From positions 2,738,501 to 2,802,500 of the forward strand of contig NZ_CP071527.1 in assembly GCF_023921225.1 (NCBI RefSeq): a stretch of 64,000 nucleotides of DNA, written 5' to 3'. The notes under the pieces were generated by a model. The model was not told the DNA's origin and did not search any database. It worked only from the letters and a program-made list of their open reading frames with translations. How positions within the stretch are numbered: the stretch's first letter is position 1; each line of letters opens with the position of its first letter. Positions 56,111-64,000 of this stretch are shown here, in pieces. The translations under genes and the position numbers were made by a program. Source of the stretch: Legionella lytica. GTDB lineage: Bacteria > Pseudomonadota > Gammaproteobacteria > Legionellales > Legionellaceae.

Positions 56111-57283
56111 TTGAGCCTTATAATCCGTATTGTACTCCTCACCTTTTTTCTGCTGAGCCCAACCTTTGCAGCGTCAATACAGTTTTTAACGGTGAGTGAT
56201 ATTCATTACGGTGATAAGAATGGACTAGGTGACGGCAAAGATACCGGACCTGAGCTGCTTAAGCTTACCGAAAATAAAATAAAGGAATTGAGCCCTTCGG
56301 TAAATTTTATCCTTTTTTTAGGTGATATCCCGGCCCATGCCCTGCTGTTTGCTTCAGCGAAAGCAGAATATGAAAAAACCGTTTTTCAAAGCTTATATCG
56401 CAGTGACGCAGCCCAAAAACCTATATTTTATATTCCAGGGAATAATGATTCTCTTCAAGGTAACTATCAAGTTTTTGAAGCAAATGGTATTTCCCCATTG
56501 ACCTACGCCACTGATTGGGATGGTGCTTGTGCTCATTGTAAAGGATTAATCATTGATGACAGCCATATGTATCACGATGGCTACTATTCCAGTTATGTTA
56601 TTCCTAATAACAAAGAAGTAATCCTATTAGCCTTAAATGCTACTCAGTGGACTAAAGTATCTTGGTTAAGGCATGGATTTTTCTCTAAATACAAAAACCA
56701 AGATGCCGATGCACGAACTCAATTAGCCTGGTTAGAAGAACAATTAAAAAATCACAGCGCAAAACAACTACTTATTGCGATGCATGAACCTCCTGGACGC
56801 TCTTATCTAGGCGAGCCTATTTGGTATGAACAATATGAACAAGAGTTCATAAAAATTCTTAATAAGTACAGTAACCTATATGGGCAAATCACTTTACTTA
56901 GCTCTCACACCCATATGGAGGAATTCCGCAGAATTCGATTAGATAATGGAATTAATTTGTATGATTACGCCACTCCAAGTATCAGCCGCAATCACCATAA
57001 CTACTCAGCGCTAAAAATATTTAGCTTAGACCCAGAATTGCGAATCAAAGACTTTACCACATACTACACAAGTATTTTGCATGAATGGAATAATGAACAA
57101 TACCATGCTCTAAGTGCCCCTGATCCTATTTTTCCTAATTGCCAAAATCAAACATTGGCAGAATGCTTAGATCAATTAAGCCCAGACCAAGTCTGTGAAG
57201 ATTTGGATAAAGGAGCATTTTATGGAGTAAAAAATCCTAACGTTCCTGATAACAACTGTAAAAAAATCTTTACTGTAAACTAA
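56111..57283 (+). CDS. Secreted acid-sphingomyelinase-like metallophosphoesterase
   Basis: About 390 residues with a signal peptide (LIIRIVLLTFFLLSPTFAAS). A calcineurin-like phosphoesterase core shows all metal-ligand motifs: SDIHYG, LGDIPAH, PGNNDS, AMHEPPG and SSHTHMEE. The pattern with an extra C-terminal cysteine-containing region (CQNQTLAECLDQLS, CEDL, CKKIF) is that of the acid sphingomyelinase-like branch. The TTG at 56111, 6 nt after GGAG, is preferred over the TTG at 56099. In an intracellular pathogen it could act on host sphingolipids or nucleotides after type II secretion; this is inference. Confidence 0.85.
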   Translation: MSLIIRIVLLTFFLLSPTFAASIQFLTVSDIHYGDKNGLGDGKDTGPELLKLTENKIKELSPSVNFILFLGDIPAHALLFASAKAEYEKTVFQSLYRSDAAQKPIFYIPGNNDSLQGNYQVFEANGISPLTYATDWDGACAHCKGLIIDDSHMYHDGYYSSYVIPNNKEVILLALNATQWTKVSWLRHGFFSKYKNQDADARTQLAWLEEQLKNHSAKQLLIAMHEPPGRSYLGEPIWYEQYEQEFIKILNKYSNLYGQITLLSSHTHMEEFRRIRLDNGINLYDYATPSISRNHHNYSALKIFSLDPELRIKDFTTYYTSILHEWNNEQYHALSAPDPIFPNCQNQTLAECLDQLSPDQVCEDLDKGAFYGVKNPNVPDNNCKKIFTVN

Positions 57284-57306
57284 AGCATCATCTCACTTTT
57301 CTTAAA

Positions 57307-57379
57307 GTAAGCTGGACTGTAAAGCCTAGCATCGAGAAGTCGCATAAACATGATTGCTGGGCTTTACAGCCCAGCCTAC
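57307..57379. repeat. Composite palindromic repeat, family B copies 3 and 4
   Basis: Two family B units in opposite orientation, a diverged one at 57307-57330 (GCTGGACTGTAAAGCCTAGC) and an intact one at 57356-57379, with 25 bp between. The element lies exactly between two convergent genes, where it could end both transcripts. Confidence 0.8.
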
Positions 57380-57396
57380 ATACGAAGATAACAACA

Positions 57397-58125
57397 TCAA
57401 CCGACAGTGGAGAGGCTTATAGAAACATCATCCGAAAGCTCTTCCTCATCATTTTTCTGCGAGTTATATTTATCTTTATAGTCCTTAAATTTTTCTGTGC
57501 CATCCGCTTTATATTCGGATGTATTTGGATTTTCTTGCTCAGAGGATTTAATAGGAGTTTGTTCTACTTTTTCAGTAGCCTCATTTCCATAGCCAAAAAA
57601 GCGAATAGTAGATGTAATACTATGACCTATAGTCGACACCATTGTAGGTACTCGGGAAACCACACTGATTGCCGCCGCAGTCATTATTTGCCCCATTAAC
57701 TTATTATGGTTTTGGATTGTATCTAGCCCCAAATACTCATCAATTGCCTCAGAATACCCCATTTGTGAATTCAGAATATACGTATTACAAGCATGGTAAC
57801 CGGGAATATTTTCAACATTGATACCTTTACTTTGAGCAATTGATTCAACCGCTGAGCCGGTATGCACTAATTTTTTTGCCTGAGCCGCAATATCACTAAG
57901 CTCTTTTTGATAAGGGTCAATAGTCAACATAAGGTAATTGAACGCCTCGCCTCCGGCGATTATTAAATTCTCTTTTGTTAAATATCCTTTGATACTTTGA
58001 CCGACAAAATCACATCCTTGTTGTAAATAACTACCTTCACATTTAATCTCTTCTTCCTTTGTAACCTCTTCCTTCTTAATATTTTCGTGATGGCTTTTGT
58101 GTCGATTTCTCTTTCTTTTGCTCAT
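57397..58125 (-). CDS. Hypothetical protein, effector-like
   Basis: 242 aa without recognised family. A very basic N-terminus (MSKRKRNRHKSHH) is followed by an acidic Glu stretch, a middle with two weakly hydrophobic parts (IIAGGEAFNYLMLTI, MTAAAISVVSRVPTMVSTIG) and a long polar, Lys/Glu/Ser-rich disordered tail with EEELSDD near the end. The Glu cluster close to the C-terminus resembles the E-block of some Dot/Icm substrates. The basic start could serve nucleic-acid or membrane binding. Weakly supported function. Confidence 0.68.
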   Translation of the reverse strand: MSKRKRNRHKSHHENIKKEEVTKEEEIKCEGSYLQQGCDFVGQSIKGYLTKENLIIAGGEAFNYLMLTIDPYQKELSDIAAQAKKLVHTGSAVESIAQSKGINVENIPGYHACNTYILNSQMGYSEAIDEYLGLDTIQNHNKLMGQIMTAAAISVVSRVPTMVSTIGHSITSTIRFFGYGNEATEKVEQTPIKSSEQENPNTSEYKADGTEKFKDYKDKYNSQKNDEEELSDDVSISLSTVG

Positions 58126-58293
58126 GATAATCCCAACAAAAACACATTATATACATTAATTATACACAAAGATCTTTTGATGCGCACAAATACAGCTAAA
58201 TCTGTGTTTGCCTTCACATAGTATTTCTACGTATTGATTAATAGATCATACAATTTATATACTAATTAAACAGAACCATCTTGGTGATAAAAA

Positions 58294-59058
58294 ATGAACT
58301 CATCTACTCGAATATTTATTGTCGGCCATCCTGGCGCTGGGAAAGCTTTATTAGCAAAAACTATTGCCGAACGTCTCGGCTGGCACTATATCGATGCGGA
58401 TACAGGGTTAGAATATTTTTCAGGGCTTTCTATGAATGAAATGTTAGGAGAGCTTGGTACAAAAAATTTTCTTAATTGCCAAAAAAATGTTTTAACCTCC
58501 CTACTAAAACGAGAGCATATTGTAGTTACTACGGATGCTACTATTGCGTGCCATGATGAAATCAGCCAGTTACTAAGTGATGAGCATGTGATCTATTTAC
58601 AGGTTAATCTACCAATCCAAATGAAACGTCTGGCTAAAAGCCAACAGCCCTTTTTATTAGATGATATGCTTGAAAAATTCCTACAAAAACTTCATGTACA
58701 ACGAAATCATCTCTATGAAAAAATGGCCACATTAAAAATTAATAGCAATGACCATAATTTGGAGGCACACGTAGATTCAGTGCTCCAGTTACTTGCGTCT
58801 TCAATTGATAAGCCCTCCTCCGCATTAAATATAACCGAGCGTTGTTTTTATCATAAACAATCCCATGAACTAACTCAGTTAACAGAACAACAAGCAAACT
58901 GCCTTAAGTTATTAGCCCAAGGAAAAACATCAAAAGAAATTGCGAAACGGCTAAGTATTTCTTTTCGTACTGTAGAAGCAAATATGGCTAAAATTATGCA
59001 AATTTTGGGTTGCTCCTCAAGTAAAGAGCTTATAGCTTTGTATCATCAAAAACCATAA
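58294..59058 (+). CDS. Shikimate-kinase-like P-loop domain fused to LuxR-type HTH
   Basis: 254 residues. The N-terminal 175 look like a shikimate kinase: P-loop GHPGAGKA (11-18), IDADTGLEYFSGLSMNEML with D34/D36, and a small lid region. Key residues are altered: the P-loop Ser/Thr is Ala18, and the substrate Arg and Glu of the FRxxE motif are replaced (FLNCQ, 59-63), so catalysis is unlikely. The C-terminal 60 residues are a GerE/LuxR helix-turn-helix (LTEQQANCLKLLAQGKTSKE, IAKRLSISFRTVEANMAKIM). This is probably a ligand-sensing transcription factor. BzdR of Azoarcus pairs a shikimate-kinase-like sensor with a different HTH at the other end. Confidence 0.85.
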   Translation: MNSSTRIFIVGHPGAGKALLAKTIAERLGWHYIDADTGLEYFSGLSMNEMLGELGTKNFLNCQKNVLTSLLKREHIVVTTDATIACHDEISQLLSDEHVIYLQVNLPIQMKRLAKSQQPFLLDDMLEKFLQKLHVQRNHLYEKMATLKINSNDHNLEAHVDSVLQLLASSIDKPSSALNITERCFYHKQSHELTQLTEQQANCLKLLAQGKTSKEIAKRLSISFRTVEANMAKIMQILGCSSSKELIALYHQKP

Positions 59059-59220
59059 ATTATTTTACATCTATCTCCCCTGCACATGGATACCGCGGCG
59101 GTATCCATTATTAGACGTGAGGTTACAAACAACTAGGCTACGTATAATCTGATAAATTATCAGTTGGTTAGCAATTCACTTCCTGCTACTATAATTTTAT
59201 TTCTCAAAATTTTAATTATG

Positions 59221-60573
59221 AAAAACAATCAATTTGATCTAATCGTTATTGGTGGTGGCAGCGGTGGTATTGCAAGTGCAGTGAGAGCAGCAAAGCATGG
59301 TGCCAATGTAGCTGTAGTTGAACCCAACCATTTAGGTGGGACCTGTGTTAATTTAGGCTGTGTACCCAAAAAAATGATGTTTAATGCCTCCATGATGGCA
59401 GAAGCAATAAATCGCGCACCGGATTATGGTTTTGATCCCGTTGCCGTTAAATTGGATTGGAATGATTTAGTTAGCAAACGAAATGCCTACATCGATCGCC
59501 TAAGAGCAAGTTATACAAAGCGTTTTGAACAATTTAACATTACGCAGATTCATGGTTATGGTGCATTTCATGATAAAAATTCGGTACTAGTCGATGAACA
59601 AATTTACCATGCGGACCATATCATTATTGCCACTGGCGGGGAGCCGGTCATTCCCATGATTACCGGCATGAAACATGTGATTGATTCTGATGGCTTTTTT
59701 GCATTAACTAAACAACCTGAAAAAGTAGCCATCATTGGTAGTGGTTATATTGGAGTAGAACTGGCCGGAGTATTAAATGGTCTAGGTTCTGAAACACATT
59801 TACTTATGAGAGGTGAAAAGCCTCTGAGCCGTTTTGATCATGTTTTAGGTGATACTCTTTTAGAAGTTATGCAACAACAAGGGATTCATATCCATCAAAA
59901 TCATAAAGCATGCGAAGTCACCTTGCATAGCGATGGCAAAAAGGCCATTGTCTGCCAAAGTGGTGCCCTGCTTTCCGAACTGGATGTGATCATTGCTGCC
60001 GTGGGTAGAAGGCCGAGAACACACACATTAAATTTAAATGCAGTAGAGGTTAAAACCGATGAGCAAGGTTTAGTTTTTGTTGACGCATTTCAAAATACTA
60101 GTACAAAAGGAATTTATGCCATTGGCGATGTGACTGAGGCACCAGCCTTAACTCCAGTAGCGATAGCGGCCGGACGAAGGCTTGCCGACCGCTTATTTGG
60201 CAAGCAACCAGATGCACATTTAAATTATGACTATATATCATCTGTGGTATTTAGTCATCCTCCTGTAGGAACTGTGGGTCTAACCGAAGATGCGGCAACA
60301 CAAAAATACGGTAAGGAAGAGATTAAAATCTATCAGACACGTTTTAATTCCATGTACTATGCTTCAAGTGATGATAAGATTCCAACAGTAATGAAACTAG
60401 TCACGCAGGGCAAGGAAGAGCGGATTGTTGGCCTGCATGTAATCGGCTTAGGTGCAGATGAGATGCTGCAAGGTTTTGGTGTAGCAGTAAAAATGGGTGC
60501 CTGTAAAAAGGATTTTGATAATACTGTAGCTATTCATCCAACCAGTGCCGAAGAATTTGTAACTATGGTGTAA
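59221..60573 (+). CDS. gor: Glutathione-disulfide reductase
   Basis: An NADPH- and FAD-dependent enzyme that regenerates GSH in the cytosol. About 450 residues from the ATG at 59221 ([20 protein letters not shown]). FAD motif GGGSGG; redox-active disulfide [18 protein letters not shown](P) fold [11 protein letters not shown] followed by [11 protein letters not shown], whose Arg residues favour NADPH; FAD motif 2 [20 protein letters not shown]; catalytic His in HPTSAEEF. The frame opens at 59164 without a ribosome site. The next gene starts 5 bp downstream. Confidence 0.96.
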   Translation, partial: KNNQFDLIVIGGGSGGIASAVRAAKHGANVAVVEPNHLGGTCVNLGCVPKKMMFNASMMAEAINRAPDYGFDPVAVKLDWNDLVSKRNAYIDRLRASYTKRFEQFNITQIHGYGAFHDKNSVLVDEQIYHADHIIIATGGEPVIPMITGMKHVIDSDGFFALTKQPEKVAIIGSGYIGVELAGVLNGLGSETHLLMRGEKPLSRFDHVLGDTLLEVMQQQGIHIHQNHKACEVTLHSDGKKAIVCQSGALLSELDVIIAAVGRRPRTHTLNLNAVEVKTDEQGLVFVDAFQNTSTKGIYAIGDVTEAPALTPVAIAAGRRLADRLFGKQPDAHLNYDYISSVVFSHPPVGTVGLTEDAATQKYGKEEIKIYQTRFNSMYYASSDDKIPTVMKLVTQGKEERIVGLHVIGLGADEMLQGFGVAVKMGACKKDFDNTVAIHPTSAEEFVTMV

Positions 60574-60578
60574 AAACA

Positions 60579-61118
60579 ATGAACCACTCTATTCGTAATT
60601 TCCAGGGTAAAAGCCCTACCCTGGGCAATAAAGTTTATATTGATCCTCAATCTGCCGTAATTGGTGATGTTACCTTAGGAGATGATGTTTCTATTTGGCC
60701 AATGGCGGTTTTACGCGGAGATGTAAATTTCATAAAAATAGGAAATGCCTGTAGTATTCAAGATGCTGCAGTCCTCCATGTTACCCATGATGGCCCTTAT
60801 ACCTCAGGTGGTAAGCCTTTAATTTTAGGTCAAGGTATTACTGTGGGGCATCAAGCGGTATTACATGGTTGTACAATTGATGATTATTGTCTCATTGGAA
60901 TGGGAGCACTGATTTTAGATGCAGTTCACATTCAACATCACGTCATGGTTGCCGCAGGTAGCGTGGTTTCGCCAGGAAAAATTCTAGAAAGTGGTTATTT
61001 ATATCTTGGCAATCCAGCGCGCGCAGTTCGAAAATTAACAGCCACCGAATTAGAGCAGTTAGAGTATTCTGCTCTGCATTATGTTCGCTTGAAAGATAAG
61101 TATTTAAACCAAGAATAA
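60579..61118 (+). CDS. Gamma-carbonic-anhydrase-like hexapeptide protein (YrdA/PaaY type)
   Basis: A trimeric left-handed beta-helix protein of 179 aa. Hexapeptide repeats (IGDVTLGDDVSIWPMAVLRG, IQDAAVLHVTHDG, ITVGHQAVLHGCTIDDYCLI, MGALILDAVHI) are followed by the closing NPARAVRKLTATE. The zinc histidines expected of the gamma class are present (HVTHDG, VGHQAVLHG). Activity in E. coli YrdA-like members is unproven. Probably co-transcribed with gor. Confidence 0.92.
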   Translation: MNHSIRNFQGKSPTLGNKVYIDPQSAVIGDVTLGDDVSIWPMAVLRGDVNFIKIGNACSIQDAAVLHVTHDGPYTSGGKPLILGQGITVGHQAVLHGCTIDDYCLIGMGALILDAVHIQHHVMVAAGSVVSPGKILESGYLYLGNPARAVRKLTATELEQLEYSALHYVRLKDKYLNQE

Positions 61119-61132
61119 GCCGCAAAAGGCAG

Positions 61133-61159
61133 CCTGGTTGCTTGCAGCCAGGTTTTTTT
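61133..61159 (+). terminator. Intrinsic terminator of gor and the carbonic-anhydrase-like gene
   Basis: An 8-bp stem CCTGGTTG / CAGCCAGG with one G-T pair, a CTTG loop and seven Ts, 14 bp past the stop codon. Confidence 0.88.
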
Positions 61160-61301
61160 GTGTTTTATTTAGAGTTGCTCGTATAGCCGTTACATCAATA
61201 TGCCTTGCGCCCTGATATTGCAGATAGCTTGAGGCACTGCACTCTGGCTTGCTTACCTGTGTTTGCCATGACGGAGGTTTTGGATTATTGGCAAAAGGTG
61301 G

Positions 61302-61325
61302 CCTGGTTGTTTGTAACCAGGTTTT
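61302..61325 (+). terminator. Second, duplicate terminator-like hairpin
   Basis: CCTGGTT / AACCAGG (7 bp), loop GTTTGT, then TTTT. With its flank GCAAAAGG it repeats the sequence of the terminator 170 bp upstream. The 417-bp region 61119-61535 holds only these hairpins, a family A repeat arm and the rRNA terminator; no gene is supported there. Confidence 0.6.
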
Positions 61326-61395
61326 CCTTATGACCCAGATTTTATTTTAATTGCGTTGTGTGTGCAACCATATGGGGCTATGTGCCGTATGGGAT

Positions 61396-61422
61396 ATCGA
61401 TGTTGGGCCATGGCTAACCTAC
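61396..61422. repeat. Interspersed repeat, family A arm
   Basis: ATCGATGTTGGGCCATGGCT then AACCTAC; on the other strand it reads GTAGGTTAGCCATGGCCCAA, matching the arms at 4438-4511. Confidence 0.6.
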
Positions 61423-61495
61423 GCGTCATTGTCGCGCCGTGTGGTGTCAAAAGGAATTAAATTGTGTTGGTGTTGATTTTGATGGTTCAGAAACA

Positions 61496-61518
61496 AAAAA
61501 AGCGGCTAAAAGCCGCTT
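61496..61518 (-). terminator. rRNA operon terminator
   Basis: On the minus strand AAGCGGC-TTTTA-GCCGCTT is followed by a run of Ts; it lies 18 bp past the end of 5S rRNA. Confidence 0.88.
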
Positions 61519-61535
61519 CTCTGTTCTTAATAAAA

Positions 61536-61651
61536 CCCTGGCGATGACCTACTTTCACATGAGGAGACCTCACACTATCATTGGCGCATGTCTGTTTCAC
61601 TTCTGAGTTCGAGATGGATTCAGGTGGTTCCAGACCGCTATTGTCGCCAGG
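61536..61651 (-). rRNA. rrf: 5S ribosomal RNA
   Basis: About 116 nt. The minus strand begins CCTGGCGACAATAGCGG and ends GTCATCGCCAGGG, pairing as the 5S terminal helix. The loop sequences CCATCTCGAACTCAGAAGTG and GTAGGTCATCGCC are typical of gammaproteobacterial 5S RNA. End positions are good to a few bases. Confidence 0.95.
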
Positions 61652-61784
61652 AAAACTCGTTTTATGCTCATTGCAGCCATTATACCGCAATTTCGCATTA
61701 GGTAAATAAAGAGTGCGCTTTTTTTGCGCTTCGTAACACTCGCTATTCTGTAGTGCTTTGTTCCCAAAGCAACTCAGATTATAT

Positions 61785-64000
<2,216 letters not shown>

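Noticed and set aside
61652..61784. Possible tRNA in the 23S-5S spacer
   Set aside because: No cloverleaf-like arms or TTCRANY loop were seen in the 133 bp; I also saw no convincing tRNA elsewhere in the window.

Overview
The window looks like chromosome of a Legionella species, or a close relative in the Legionellaceae. It is AT-rich, and housekeeping genes that read as typical gammaproteobacterial proteins (HslUV, DeoB, RpmE, CydABX, SdaC, Upp, Gor) alternate with large, lysine- and glutamate-rich, coiled-coil or eukaryote-like proteins of the kind Legionella exports through its Dot/Icm type IV system. Several MFS carriers of the Pht type also fit. The species cannot be named from the sequence alone.

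Layout. 1-2.3 kb: two coupled MFS carriers, the first cut by the window edge. 2.5-6.7 kb: malic enzyme, ribosomal protein L31, and a leftward xthA/xthA-like/wrbA group. 7-10.2 kb: the HslVU protease and phosphopentomutase DeoB. 10.2-12.8 kb: two MFS carriers that form one operon with deoB, a layout that suggests nucleoside salvage. 12.9-14.4 kb: an ArnT-like glycosyltransferase. 14.7-28.6 kb: an accessory stretch with three effector candidates (a coiled-coil protein, a protein with eukaryotic cell-cycle-like motifs, a divergent protein kinase), an IncA/LegC-like membrane coiled-coil protein, a polysaccharide deacetylase, RhlE, a pilin-like protein, ComEC, an MBL hydrolase, MscS and a Gly/His/Trp repeat protein. 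28.7-32.1 kb: a respiratory cluster of truncated haemoglobin, CydP, CydA, CydB and CydX.

32.3-48.2 kb: an L,D-transpeptidase-like protein, a 622-codon effector candidate, a membrane protein coupled to a serine-hydrolase fold that has lost its catalytic residues, a monooxygenase, a two-gene lipid-linked glycosyltransfer unit, a 950-residue effector candidate, a Bcr/CflA efflux carrier, and an ankyrin-kinase gene split by a frame change. 48.4-51.6 kb: a tightly coupled GTP-cyclohydrolase-II-like / DUF1688 / upp operon that matches the URC uracil-catabolism pathway. 51.9-61.1 kb: serine transporter SdaC, a lone ParB, DacB, a secreted acid-sphingomyelinase-like phosphoesterase, a hypothetical protein, a shikimate-kinase-like/LuxR fusion, glutathione reductase and a gamma-carbonic-anhydrase-like protein. 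61.5-64 kb: the 3' end of an rRNA operon on the minus strand (terminator, 5S, most of 23S).

Short palindromic repeats of at least three families are scattered between genes, often right at stop codons. The most unusual single item is the protein at 18863-19951. It carries a PCNA-interaction-like box at its N-terminus, two cyclin-docking-like RxLxF motifs around a KEN tripeptide, a basic nuclear-localisation-like run and a second PIP-like ending.
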